From Spirodela intermedia (lineage: Eukaryota; Streptophyta; Magnoliopsida; Alismatales; Araceae), in contig LR746266.1 in assembly GCA_902729315.2 (NCBI GenBank), positions 439,001 to 503,000 on the forward strand: 64,000 bases of DNA, read 5' to 3'. The notes under the pieces were generated by a model. The model searched no databases and was not told the DNA's origin. It saw only the letters and a program-made list of their open reading frames with translations. The position numbers were made by a program, and so were the translations under genes. Shown here piece by piece: positions 44,194 to 56,099 of this stretch (position 1 is the first letter of the stretch; each line of letters opens with the position of its first letter).

Positions 44194-47100
44194 ATGGCGG
44201 CGGCGGCGCCCCACCGGCTGCGGCACTGGTGGAGGAGGCGTGGTGGAGAGGGGGGTGTCTTCGTCGCCTTCGGCCTGGGAATTCTCCTTCTGGTGTTCTT
44301 CTTCGCTCTTGTCTCGCGGATTCGCGGGAGTATCAACGACGGCGGCACCGTTGCCCTGCTTGGACACGCCGGCGACGAACTCGTCCCCCTCAGGGTTTTG
44401 CGCAACGCTGGGAAGAAGGGCGCCGGTACGATTCTGAATCATTGGGGAACCATCGCCGGTAGATGGAAACTTACGAATCTTGTGGGGTTCTGATTGCAGT
44501 TTGCTTGGATGGAAGCGCCCCCGGCTACCACATCGAGACGGGTTTCGGAACTGGCCTCGACAGTTGGGTGATCCACTTAGAAGTAGGCTTCTGGATTTCT
44601 GCGTTAATTGTTTATTGCCGGGCTATGCTTCTGCCGTGGCTTCACTTCGCCTGTATACGATGATTCGATCTGAAGCTCTGTATCGACTTGTGCCCTTATC
44701 AGATCTCATTTTCTGGTGAGGATATAGGGTGGAGGCTGGTGCAACTCAGTTGATTCATGCTCTTCACGGAAGATGACTCTGTATGGGTCTTCAACCCTCA
44801 TGGACAGACTGGTTCCTTTTCGTGGCATTTTGAGTCGTAACCAGTCGCAAAATCCTGGTATTTTGACATAAATCCTTTTGACAGTATGACATTTCGAGTT
44901 TCAGATAGTGTTTAAACTTAATTCTCTTCTCATTCGTGCTATGGAGTTATTTTCTCGCCTCTCCTGCTTGCGAGGATAGACATAAATTGCTATGGATAGA
45001 CATGTTTCATCGAGCCTCCGGAGTCTCTGAGAAAAGAGTTTTGAAATGCCTCCTTTATCTTTTCAGATTTTTATAACTGGAACAGAGTAAAGGTGCGCTA
45101 CTGTGATGGTGGGTCTTTCTCTGGAAATGTTGAGGGTGAAGTTCATGTAAGTTTTGCAGTGATATCGGATGGCTTCTTGAAGCAGCTTGCACTATATTTC
45201 TCCTCATTATTTACGATTTTCTCGTGTGAAAAATGTTGCCACCAAGCTTACCATTTTTACATGATGGTGAACTAGAATGGAACGAAGCTCTTTTTCAGGG
45301 GCCAGCGTATCTGGGAAGCAATCATGGATGATCTTATGGCTACTGGATTGGCCACTGCCAGGCAGGTCAATTCGTTGTTTCTAATTTATTGACGAACATT
45401 ATTATATTGTTCGTTGGTGATATATGCGTGCATTATATTGTTCTTGTTTGGTATTTCATTTTATTACTGTATTCGACTTTCATACTGAGGTAAATAACCC
45501 CACAGATTTTCTTCATAATCCCGTCAGCATGGCCGTTCTTTTATGGCTTCAAATGAGTTCCGATTGTTCCATGTTTTATGAAGAATAATATACTGTTAGG
45601 AATTTGCAATTTTGATATAAGAAGTCACGGCACGAACAATGTTGAGCCATCTCGTTTGTTACAAAGGGAACGGCTAAGGGTTTGACTTTGGTATTAAAAA
45701 AGTCAACCTTTTGTTTGGGCGATAGCCAAACTTATTCTTATACTAGAAACCCAGTCAAAAATATTTCACAAAGGAGAGGTACTTTTATGGGATTATAATT
45801 TTTCTTTCTGTTTCCTTCATTTTATATATAGATTGGAGGATTCATACAGAAATACGGAATGACCAAGGAAAATTCTTCTGAGGGGATCGTTCGAATAAGG
45901 AATGCTTTCTCTTAGACAAATGTTCTGAAATATGCCTCATCTTAGTAACAATTGCACAAGTTGAAATTTTGATATAGATTGGCTCTCATCCATCAGTATA
46001 CTTTTCCTTGCATGCCGTGATTTCAGTTTATCACTGTCACCTTAGGATACTGCATTGGATTTGCCTACTGGATTATTGATCCTTGGTTTTCAGACTCTAT
46101 CAGAGATTCAAGTGAACAACAATATTCGAGCACTCTTGCCGAATTGGGGCTCAGAACTACAACCTTACCTCATTTGACATTTGAAATTAAAGGGTCTCCA
46201 AACCTTTGGGCCACCCTAGCACCTAATTCATGCTAGATGGGTGGGTAATTCATCATAAGAACAAAGAGAGCTAATGGTTCTAATGGTGACTTGTTCGATG
46301 AAAGGGCTGACCAAACTACGATGTTTCAAGGATCATATGGGAGAAATTGCAACACGTAGATCTGAACCTGTTGGAGTCTCACTATGGGAGTACCGATCAG
46401 TACCCAGTGGTGTTAAGTTCTATCTAATGTTGGAGAACTGGTGAGAGACAAAAGTACCAGATTCACTAGCGATTTACAAACATATAAATAAAAAATTGAT
46501 TTCTAGTATTTTATTCTCTCTAGATTACTTGTCTTGTGTAGTGCTTTGTCCAAACACAGGTCCATGATGGGAGACGCAGACCGGCTTTGGAGAAATCCTT
46601 GTTTAAAGTATGAATTCAATGAAAAAATCATGCGAAACAGTTATTATCATTGCTTTTGACATGAAGGGGCTTTAGTTATCTCTATGACCTTTCCTCGTTA
46701 AAAACAGCCTCTAAAGGCTCTTGCTACCCCACACATCTTCAGCTTCGTTGTCTATTGGTTGAAGCTTTAGTATCGAATAATTTTGCTGTCCAACATTCAA
46801 ATTCGTTCGCAGATCATCTGTGAAGCTTCCTATGATTGGTTTATAATCAACTGTCTTTTCAGGCTCTTTTGACGGGTTGTTCTGCTGGAGGCCTGGCAAC
46901 TTTCATCCACTGTGATGACTTCCGAGCGCGTCTGTCTGGAGATGTCATTGTCAAGTGTTTAGCAGACGCTGGTTTTTTTCTTGATGCGTACGCTTTCTTT
47001 ACACATTCATTCCATCCTTAATTTTTAGTCTAAGAATTTATGTTAATTTTCAGTCACGTTGGATTTTTTATTTTTTTCTTATTTTTAAGAGGGTACTGCT

Positions 47101-48456
47101 GATAATCTCGTCCTTTGTTCTGTCAGATTTCTCTCCTTCAATTCAGTCCCAACCCCAATTACATGCTAATTATACTTTGATTTATTCAATGCAGAAAAGA
47201 CATTTCAGGGACAAGCACAATGCGGTCCTTCTATCATGACGTGGTCCAACGTCATGTACGATCTCTTGCTTGCTTCTGCTTTCAATAGAATGTGTTTATT
47301 TTGAGAAACTATTCTCTAGCAATCTGCTGGTGGGAATGGTTTCCATGTAAGTTGACGATCCCCGATTGACTCCCCACAAAAAACCATGTGGAATAACCCA
47401 TGAATGTCTTTTTTCAGTTTATTATCGGAAATTATATTAATTAATAAATTCTGTTTCAGGGTATTGGAAAAAATCTACCCAAGGATTGCACCAGGAAGAA
47501 AGAACCATCCCAGGCATGCCTGCAATCTCCTCATAAGTTAAATGCCATTCCACCGGTTTTCTTCCCCTCACATGGTTTTCTTTCTTTCTTGGAATGAACA
47601 GTGCTTCTTTCCTCAGGAGATCATCAAATCCGTAACCACCCCGCTCTTTGTTCTCAACCCAGCCTACGATTTCTGGCAGGTGAAGCCCCCCAAAAGTCAT
47701 ACTCCTTAGCAGAAAGCATTGGCATACTATCCCTGTGGGTTGACATTCTAGACTGCTTCAGATACAGCACATTTTGGCACCTGCGGGATCGGATCCTAAT
47801 GGATTGTGGTCAAACTGCAAGAAAGATATTGTCAACTGCGACCCCAACCAGATGGAAACGCTGCAGGGTCAGCGTCTTCACCAGAAATATATATTTTCCA
47901 AATCTGGGTTATATTTATATTTATTGTTATCAGTGAAACTGCTTCTACTTGATCATCCCAGAATTCAGGAGAGCAATGATCAACGCGCTGGAGGGTTTTC
48001 GTCAGAAGAAGGATGGTGGACTTTTCTTGGGCTCCTGCTATGTACACTGTCAGACTTTGTCGGATGTAACGTGGCATTCATTCACCTCTCCGAGGATTGG
48101 CAACAAGGTATAGATCCTTACTTCATTGAGTTTTGACCTAATCTTTTGGGTGATATAATGAGAGAAAAATGGCCCCGGATGTTTGACCAAAAGCCTCATC
48201 AGAGTTTTGACCTAGATAGGCTAGAGACGACCAAGCCTTTATTGACTTAATCTTTACTGGTGGGTAAGTGGATTCAGAAGTCTAAGATCGGAGGAAGCAA
48301 GACCTTGTCTTATTACATTATAGCTGAATCGTTTTTCCTTCTCTACAGACAATTGGCAGGGCTGTGGGAGACTGGTACTTTGGCCGTGGAGTGGTAGAGG
48401 CAGTGGATTGCCCCTTCCCGTGCAATCCCACCTGCTACAATATGAAGTTTGTCTAG
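44194..48456 (+). CDS. PAE: Pectin acetylesterase (CE13 family)
   Basis: Twelve exons join in phase: 44194-44425, 44500-44582, 44728-44857, 45067-45146, 45276-45365, 46863-46987, 47195-47255, 47460-47513, 47602-47679, 47762-47867, 47962-48107 and 48349-48456, giving 430 residues. An N-terminal signal anchor ([19 protein letters not shown], about residues 22-40) follows an Arg-rich start. The fold shows [20 protein letters not shown], the nucleophile motif GCSAGG (Ser212), NPAYD (Asp308) and SCYVHC (His375), which align with the Ser-Asp-His triad of Notum/PAE enzymes. It should remove acetyl groups from pectin in the secretory pathway or wall. The ending [10 protein letters not shown] is typical. 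The intron after exon 8 begins with GC, not GT. Intron 5 is about 1.5 kb. The U3 gene lies just upstream, so the mRNA leader is short or overlaps it. Confidence 0.93.
47514..47601 (+). other. GC-AG intron in the pectin acetylesterase gene
   Basis: The exon ends CCATCCCAG and the intron begins GCATGC. The acceptor is GAACAG before TGCTTCTTTCC. No GT donor nearby keeps the conserved EPSQ-CFFPQE reading frame; the closest one (AAGTTAAAT, about 47535) would shift the frame. Confidence 0.8.
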
Positions 48457-48724
48457 GTAGCTTCTTTCATCTCGGCCTCTTAGAGAGCTTTGGATGGTCA
48501 AATATAACACTTGGGGCCCAGATTCACAATGAATCAGGTCTTGATCTGGGAATGGGATGCCACATCTCTAGCAGCATTGTCTCCGCTATAATATTATCAC
48601 ATTGAAAGAACAAATGTGATAATTGGTATGTTCTGCTCATTGTCGATTGATTTCTGTAATATTTCTTGAAATTTTCTTGTGAATGAGAATAAGAAAATTA
48701 TGGAACAATGTAACTTATAATCGC

Positions 48725-48725
48725 C

Positions 48726-48764
<39 letters not shown>

Positions 48765-48765
48765 C
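48725..48765. repeat. (CT)n microsatellite
   Basis: A CT tract of about 40 bases with one TTT interruption, downstream of the pectin acetylesterase gene. Confidence 0.92.
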
Positions 48766-51161
48766 CCTCTTCTTTTTGGGATGTTCAACAAGAGCAGCTC
48801 CTTTTCCTCCCTTTGGTCTAAGTTAGTGCTCCCTCACTCTCGAAAGTGTTCTTACGGATGAGGATTGGGGGCGACATTAAGGGGAATGATACTTTGATAA
48901 AAGTGATAGGGGGTGCTCCGAATACAAGTTAACGTGATGAGAGAGAGAGAGAGAGAGACGTAGGATGGATGCTCAATATAGATTGCTTTAATGGGGTCGA
49001 CCGCCACACTCTCACTTACATTTGACATACTTGCATCAAGATGCTACCAATTGTGACATTTGATGTATGTATGCACCTTGAATGGTCAACCTTAATGTAA
49101 AAATTGTTTGACTAGCTTGTTGGTCCTGGTCCATTTGAGGTTGTAAGAGTGTTGGCACTCAAATGGCCCATGGTAATGGACACCTATCCACAGTAGGTTT
49201 ATCAATAGAGCTACTTCACACAATGTGGCTGAAGAATGATACTTCTGCAACATGCCATCTGTCCCATGATGTGGATGATGAAGGAGACTTTCTAAGGTCT
49301 AAATTTGCACTTCTTTGGCTTGTTCCATTAACTTAAGAATCACTTGGAAAGGCATCCAACATCATGCTTTTCTAGTACATGTGAGCTCTTTTGTTGTGTT
49401 GCTTGCCATCACTAATACATGTCTGCCCATTCCTCTTGTGAACTCGTTGGTGCACTAGTGCATATGGTCTTGCACATGCCTAGCTTCATGCATTGTGCAC
49501 CTAAAGATCACCTCCAATCTAGTATATGCCTCTAGTGTCCATCCCTCTTGCTCTTGTAATGTCACAATGAAGGTCTCATTTCCCCTCTTTAGTCTGTCAC
49601 ATAACTACAATATGGATATCCTTCATTGCTAATACTAAGTGAGGCCTCAATACTCTTGCAAGAATGACTCAATCCTAATGAGAAAAGGCCTCATCTTTGG
49701 TTGTGGTTTGGAAATTCATTCCAATGGTGGAGTTGAAGCCATCTAATTAGAATACCATAAAGTTCATATTCTAAGTCAACATAGTCCACAATTAGCTATG
49801 TGCCACTGAGTTGACAACTTTGATGTGGTGGCTTCTTATGATAATGTTAGGTTTAACAAGAATGTCTCTTTGTTGGAGAGAAAGTTTCAGTCACTTTGGC
49901 ATCAATTGTCACAATTGTGGGTCAAACATTGATGATAGCCTCAAGATAAATAAGCTCACTCTCACCTGTACTACAATGGGCTGAGTGTGGTGTCATGTAT
50001 TTAATGCATCCTTTAATGTCATGATACCAATTCTGCCTTTGTTGAACACATGTACTAGTCCTACTTTGGTAGGTTACCTTGTTAAACAATAGCCACTAAC
50101 TAGGTAACTTCCTAAACCCTATCTAGATATTGCCCAACATTTTCTTTGCATTAACCTTACTTGCCACTAAAAGGCCTTATGTGATTTTGACCACAATGGT
50201 CCATACAACCACCTTAGTGGTTCAAAATATGTGTTAAAAATATTTCTCATGATTTTTATATACTTTATGAAAAACATTATTTTCACATTTTTCTAATAAA
50301 TACCAAGTATTTTTCACTATTTCGATTTCATGTGTTTTAGATTTATGATATTTTCTTGTGTTAATACTAATTTTATATCTGTAAAATTTTTATCATTATT
50401 TTTGTAATATTTTGCTTTTATAAGGTTTGAACCATAAACTGTCCATATTATGTTAAAACCCATGAAACTCATAGATGAAGAACTAACGAATTATTGTTTC
50501 ATTTAATGGGTGAGACTTAACATGAATTGTTAGGTCCCATTCAAAGGTTTGTTATTGAGGCCTTTTCAAGATGAGCTGGAGCAACTTGATTTAGCTTGGG
50601 TTTCATATGGAAATGGATCAGAACATGAAAGAGGAAGATAAATGATCTAGTCTAAGAACAATCGTTGACCCCATGAGAAAATAAGGACAACTAGCTAAGA
50701 CTAATGTGCAATAAGTGGATTAGGTCCTCATTTATAATTAAATGTTTATTCTAAAGATGGATAATTGTTATTTAAAATATTTTAAACGAAATAACTTATA
50801 AAAACGAGATCTACAAGGGGCCGTGGACTTTGTGAGCTGAACCACAAGTGACAACGAGGATGGAAGGGGGAGTGGGGCAAATATTAAAGCATGTGAGTTT
50901 AGTTGGTCATTAATGATGCTTATGTGAAAGGTAACTGTGTATTGATGAGATTATTGGGAGTTGATTGCCCCGATATTTTGAATAAATTATTTCTCGACGG
51001 TTATTAATTAATGGAAGATCAAATGGATACACCCACGTTCAAGATAAAAAATATTAATCTTAATCGTCAAGAGCGGTGCCCTCGGTGGACCCCAACTCCG
51101 TCTGCTGATCCTTCACAGACCCTCCCTTCGCGTCTAAGAGAAGGGGAGGGGGAACGAAGTG

Positions 51162-51162
<1 letters not shown>

Positions 51163-51194
<32 letters not shown>
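51163..51194. repeat. (GA)n microsatellite
   Basis: A GA tract of about 32 bases in spacer DNA. Confidence 0.93.
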
Positions 51195-51199
<5 letters not shown>

Positions 51200-51639
51200 T
51201 TATTATTGTCACGGGGGGAGGAGGTTGAGATGGGAGGAGGGGGGATGATGGCGGAGGCATGGGATGGAGAGATGGTGATGGCTTCCACCAGCGTGGAGGC
51301 AGAATCATGGAGACGTGGACACAATGATGCCAACAGAGTCGAGAAAGCTCTCACCAGCTTTGTGTCCTGCCTCCCCAGCTCCTCTCTTCTAGAGCAGCTC
51401 ACACAAAACTTCACCTTTACGCCCGTGAAAACCGTTCAGTGATTATCAAATCTCGCATGGGCTCAGCACCGTCCAGTGCCCACATGCTCCATCTCTCTCT
51501 GTCTCTCTCTCTTCTTTACAATGTTCTCGGGTGACGAATCCAATGCCGTGAGGAATACGTCTTTCGTCTCAGCTCTCTGTCGCTATAGTTTTTATATACC
51601 CTCGCTGACGGATCCAACGCTGCCTTCGCCTTTCGCCTG

Positions 51640-51675
51640 TTCTCTCTCTCTCTCTCTCACTCTCTCTCTCTCTCT
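51640..51675. repeat. (CT)n tract in the SMR leader region
   Basis: A CT tract with one CA interruption that ends one base before the small upstream open frame of the SMR-like gene. Confidence 0.93.
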
Positions 51676-51676
51676 G

Positions 51677-51727
51677 ATGGACCACAGAAACGAGTTCCCC
51701 ATGGACTTCGACCCAGTAGAGCCCTGA
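51677..51727 (+). promoter_or_regulatory. Upstream open reading frame (16 codons) in the SMR leader
   Basis: ATG to TGA encodes MDHRNEFPMDFDPVEP. It lies in the same frame as the main coding region and ends 129 bases before the main ATG. It may lower translation of the main frame if it lies in the mRNA, which is inferred. Confidence 0.4.
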
Positions 51728-51856
51728 GTGGAAGCGAGCTGGGAGTCTCCGACCATCTTCCCCATATCTACGGCCAACTCCAACTCCTCCCTCCCTTTTC
51801 TTCTTCCTACTCTCCCAGTCTCCTGGTGCCTCCGAACCAGGGAGATCCTTCCCTCA

Positions 51857-52378
51857 ATGCACCCTCAGTTAGACGACGTTTCCGACCCGCCGGAGAAGCC
51901 ATCCAAACCCATTCGATGCGATTCTCTCTTTACCCTCACCTTAGAGCGCCTGCGTGGGGCTCAAGAAGCAAAGGCAGATGGAAGCCAGAGGGAACGAGAC
52001 ACAGATGACCACGAAAGAGGAGAGGAGTTGAAGCCACCGGCTGGAGGAAAACGAGACAGCCGCGGGGTTGACGATGAAGACGAAGATGAAGGTTATCACA
52101 CCCCGGCTTCACCGAGCCGCACGATCCCGAGAGAGCTCCCGTGCCCTCCGGCGCCCAGAAAAGCGCCGCCGATTCGCCGGCCAGCGGCGAGGAAGGCGAG
52201 ATATAGGGAATCCTACCGAAGGTTGACCCGGCGACGTCAGGTGCCAGAAGAGGTCATCTTGGTGATTTGCTCAGCAGTCGATCTCGGTCGCGTTTTCCAG
52301 CCCATCAAGAAACGATCGACCTCGGTCGCGTTTTCGACCCCTGAGGATATTCCGGAGGAAGAACGAGGCTCGTCTTAG
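51857..52378 (+). CDS. Probable SIAMESE-related (SMR) cyclin-dependent kinase inhibitor
   Basis: A single exon gives 173 residues from the first ATG (51857) to the TAG at 52376. The mark of the family is an acidic stretch followed by GYHTPASPSRTIP and LPCPPAPRKAP (about residues 85-115), which match the plant SMR blocks xxTPTSxxHKIP and xCPPAPRK. The C-terminal EEVILVICSAVDLGRVF resembles the family's hydrophobic E-rich tail. SMR proteins bind CDK-cyclin complexes, stop mitosis and promote endoreduplication. This protein is longer than most SMRs (about 100-130 residues), and its last 30 residues include a tail made by a short internal duplication (two GATC(T)CGGTCGCGTTTT words 37 bases apart). 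The frame is open further upstream but has no ATG. Confidence 0.6.
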   Translation: MHPQLDDVSDPPEKPSKPIRCDSLFTLTLERLRGAQEAKADGSQRERDTDDHERGEELKPPAGGKRDSRGVDDEDEDEGYHTPASPSRTIPRELPCPPAPRKAPPIRRPAARKARYRESYRRLTRRRQVPEEVILVICSAVDLGRVFQPIKKRSTSVAFSTPEDIPEEERGSS

Positions 52379-52700
52379 CGTTGACGGTGTTAATTCTCTT
52401 AAATCCATCCACTGGCTAGTTCGCTCCTTGATATATTGATTCGTTCTCTGATACTTCGATATCCGACACTGGTTGCACTGCTCTCTCTCTCTCTCTCTCG
52501 CTCTCTCTCTTTCACTCACTCACTCACTCGCTCACTCGGCATCACGTAACTCAGCTGGCCAAGAGGCTTTGGACAGATGCGGTAGGTTCGTCTGAGCGTT
52601 GACTTCGTGTTATTTCTCCTCAATCCGTCCACTAGCTAGTTGTCGGCTGAATTTTTTGACTCGCTCGCTGATATTTTCCATTTCGGACTCTGGCTACGCG
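52365..52700. repeat. Two-copy duplication covering the SMR stop codon and downstream DNA
   Basis: Copy A (about 52365-52480) and copy B (about 52582-52700) share CTCGTCT(T/G)AGCGTTGAC, AATCC(A/G)TCCACT(G/A)GCTAGTT, CTGATA(C/T)TT and CGACACTGG-like words. A CT tract (52480-52511) and (CACT)n lie between. Confidence 0.7.
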
Positions 52701-53016
52701 TCTCGGTGTCTCATTCGGTGGCACAAATGCGGTAAGAAGCTTGTCAGATTCGGGCCTGGCTCGGACCCGGCGTCTGCCGTGAGAGAGAAGGAATCGTAGT
52801 ACGACATGAAACCGTGTTGGATCGATCCAATCGAGGAACAGTGACCGGGCCGGCCCCACCCCAACCCGTCCCCATCGCTCATTAAATACCACACCAAAAA
52901 ACGACTCCTCTTTCCCGTCCACACGCCGGCGAGCGACAAAGACGCCGGCGGCCGGTCAGAATCACGGCGGCGAGGCGATGGCTCCATGGCCGCCTCACGT
53001 CAGTCCTTTTCGTCAG
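52701..53016. other. Short spacer between the convergent SMR and XBAT31 genes
   Basis: GC-rich and without a recognised gene. The 3' UTRs of both neighbours should lie here. Confidence 0.5.
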
Positions 53017-54913
53017 CTATCTTTCCCGGCCACCGGCGACCTTCTCACCGGAGCCCACGGCGGAAGGCGGCCCTTCGAGGCTGCTGCTTCCCCCTCGGGG
53101 CAGCTTTCGGCGGTCTCCGTCGCCTGCCGTCGCGCTACCGCCCGGCGCCGCCACCGCCAGCTGGTTGATGCCGCCGCGGCAGAAGGGACACACCGGCACC
53201 GGAGACGACGGCGCCGCCGCCGGGCCGGGCTTGCTGTGGCAACACAGTGCCAGCGTGCAGCGGGCGCACATCTGGTGCCCGCAGTCCCCGATCGTAATGG
53301 TGCACGGCTGGCTGAAGCAGATGCTGCAGAGCTCGCTACCGCCCTCCTGCGATGCCCCGATGTCAAACCTTAGTCAACGTGAGTCAAACCTATCGCTGCA
53401 GTACAGAAGGAAAGAGGGCGCACTTCGGATTCATCTTCTTCAACCCAGTCGCCGGAATGCGCAGGAGGTGGCGGGGAGGAGCGCACTGAAAGCCTCAGTA
53501 TGGTTTTCTCCCTCTCCATGTTAGCCTCCACAAGCGCCCTCTCGAGGAGAGCCTTCGCGTCCGGGGGAAGCTCGCTGACGAGCTTCAGAGGTGAAGGCCA
53601 GACTAGAGGTTCCGCGGTGGAGGGATTCAGGACTGCCGCGCAGGCCCTGTGGTGTCTCTTCAGAGCAACAAGATAGGGCATTCGCCTGCTCACAGAAAGA
53701 GAGGGAGAGGGAGAGAGAGAGAGAGAGAGTATGATTGAATATCTCAGTGGATGTAGAAAAATCTGCACAGATGATAGATTAAGCGTAAAGCCCACCCTGA
53801 TGCGTCCCTCTGAAGCCTATCTGCGCCCCATGAGAGCAGCTCCCTAACGCAGTCCAGAGAGCCCCCTCGAGCAGCCGCGTGAAGCGGGGTGCTCCCCGCG
53901 AAGCTGCAGATCGGATCAGCCGCCGAGAGGGACCCTAATTTCTGCGACAAGACGGTGGGTCGAATTGAAGGAGATCTTACCAGGAATCGCCTGTCGTTGC
54001 GCAGACCAGAGCTCCGCTCTCCAGCAGAAGGTGGACGCACTCCGGCCGCCGCCGCCGGGCGGCGAGGTGCAGGGGAGTTGCGCCGTCGCCATCTCTGACG
54101 TTGACCAACCGAGCGAAGCCCCTGAAATTTCCTCGGAAGATGGAATCGTGTCGGTGTTCGTGGTCAACGAAGACGAACAATTAACATAGAGCAGAGGAAA
54201 CCCACCAAGAAACGGAGATCGGGGTGGACTTGGCGGCGGAGAGGATCGCCTCCAGACAATCCGCATGGCCGTGGTAAGCCGCGTAGTGCAGGCAAGTTCT
54301 TCCTTTGAGCGAATCAAACGTCAGAATCTGAACACAGCGCCCGGAGCGAACACGGATCAATTAATTACTCGAAGAGGAAGATGATGGAGATGAAGATCTC
54401 GGCTGCTGCGTACATTGGCCCCCGCTTGAAGGAGCTCCTCCACGCAGCAGATTTTCCCGTTCATCGCCGCCAGCATGAGAGGAGTCTGCACCAACATTAG
54501 AGCATAAGGGTTCACCAATCCGCACCAGAAACTAAACTGCGAAGCAAATGAAGCTCGAATAAAAGATGCTCTTCTCATACCTGCCTGTGTCTGTTCAAGG
54601 AATCCGGATGAACAGAACGATCCAGGAGCATGCGGAGAACCTGCCGCAGGAACCAGAGATCCGTCAGGTGAGCGAAAGTGATGGGTTGATGGAGGAGAGG
54701 ATCCGATAATGCTGGAGAGGAAGCATCGACCTCCATCCGGCCGTGGGCGGCGGCGATGTGGAGGGCGGAGAAGCCGTCGTAGACTGTGGTCCGCCGGAGC
54801 AGCGCCGGCTCGATCTCCAGATGAGCCGCCACCGCCGGGAGGTCTCCGGCCGCCAAGTCGGTGAAGAACTCGAGCTCCTGGCTCGTCCTGGCATAGCTCA
54901 GCCCCTGCCCCAT
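53017..54913 (-). CDS. XBAT31: XBAT31-like E3 ubiquitin ligase (ankyrin repeats + RING)
   Basis: Eight exons join in phase: 54731-54913, 54581-54640, 54414-54485, 54206-54327, 53981-54121, 53796-53903, 53424-53685 and 53017-53346, giving 425 residues. The start MGQGLS offers Gly2 for N-myristoylation, as in several XBAT proteins. Ankyrin repeats span about residues 45-270 (ALHIAAAHGRME, TPLMLAAMNGK, TCLHYAAYHGHADC, TPLHLAARRRRPEC, TPLHAAARGGSLDC). The linker LVWPSPLKLVSEL is characteristic of XBAT31. The C3HC4-type RING runs from about residue 320 (LCSICFSQPC, GDCGHQMCARC, then VCPFC). It should transfer ubiquitin to targets held by the ankyrin repeats. The exon 7 donor (GAA|GTGCGC) is weak and was chosen by phase. 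A GA tract (53711-53729) lies in intron 6. Confidence 0.9.
53711..53729. repeat. (GA)n tract in XBAT31 intron 6
   Basis: A short GA tract close to the intron's acceptor; in gene direction it is a CT tract and may serve as the polypyrimidine tract. Confidence 0.85.
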
Positions 54914-56099
54914 CCTTCCCACCGCCGCCGGTTGTGGTGGTGGTGGAGGAAGAGGATAACGAGGAGTAAACCTCGGTGTGACGTCACTCCGGTCGCCGAA
55001 GTTGGGCGCTTTGTCAGCGGTTCCGCGGGATCTTTGTATTCCTTCTGTCAACCTGGGGCGTCGGCGGCCGCCAGGTGGGCCCGGCCGAATCCAAGTTTTC
55101 AACACCAACTATCTGGTCATCCATCGTGTGTGGACCATCCACTACAGGACAAAAAACGGGAGGAGAGAGACACGAGTAGGGACGATTCTCCGCCGTCCAG
55201 ATGGGGTGTCGGCGATGGCAATCGTCTTGGATCGCGTGTTGGACGCAGCCACGTGAGGCTTCGCATAAAAAATAGAGCCTTTGGAAAAAACACCCCACGT
55301 TTGGGCAGAAAGAGAATAGAAAATCAATAATATGTTCTAAATTACTAATATCATGTAAATATTCATTATGATGGGTAAATTGCTATGGTTTATATCACTA
55401 ACAATGCCTAAATGGAAACAAGTGACAACAAATGAATCCCACATAACCCTTCTTCGGCATGATATGACTCAAACTTTTGCTTTGAAATCTCAGCTATAAG
55501 TGGCAAAAAAATTGGCATTTTATACATGCATGAATCATTGGTCTCAAGAATGAATTATTAAGTCTCTAGGTAGCAAAGTCACCTTCCATTTTCATAAAAT
55601 ATTTGTGAAGGCTCTGGTTTTACTTCACCACATATTGCATGTTTCAAGAACATGAATTTTGGGGTGTTTTCACATGTAAATATGTCACAACTTATACTTT
55701 ATATAAATTTTTAAATGACATAAAAATTAAATATTAAAGCCTCAATTAAATATCCTTCTTTATTTTCATTTGGAAATATATTTCTTAAATAACTCAACAA
55801 AACTTTAAGTAGGATGTGATATGCCCCCACTATTAACCTACAATCGGAGAAGAAAGAAATTTGAGAAAAGGTAGGGTTTTGGGTGTGTAAAATATTATTC
55901 AAAGTTTAGAAAATGAACTAGACTATCATAACTTATCTAATAATACAGAGGGGACCCCTTTTTGGGGAGTTATAAGAGAAGAGGTGGGCAGACCTCTCGA
56001 ACCATATACACGATAAGAGTCTTGATTCTATCTGAGTTTAGTTTATCCATCACTTTTTACTTTATTTTTGTCTTTATTTTTCATGTTTCCCTCTTGATC
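54914..56099. other. XBAT31 promoter and AT-rich DNA beyond it
   Basis: The first 350 bases are GC-rich and should hold the XBAT31 promoter and leader. From about 55.32 kb the sequence becomes AT-rich without a gene. The part from about 55.9 kb may be the end of a worn LTR belonging to the retroelement relic that follows. Confidence 0.5.

Larger units (their letters stand above)
48457..51639. other. Long AT-rich spacer, probably decayed repeats
   Basis: No gene is recognised. CT/GA tracts lie at 48725-48765, 48939-48957 and 51163-51194. From 48.97 to 50.95 kb the sequence is AT-rich and free of long frames. A partly open minus-strand stretch near 49.3-49.6 kb has stops and matches nothing I know. 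Frames at 51.0-51.45 kb cross the GA tract and look accidental. Confidence 0.5.

Noticed and set aside
49300-49660. A partly open minus-strand stretch in the AT-rich spacer
   Set aside because: It contains stops, and I could not match it to a gag, transposase or host family.
51011-51442. A plus-strand frame of 143 codons upstream of the SMR-like gene
   Set aside because: A third of it is translated GA repeat (RERERE), and no conserved block is visible on either strand.
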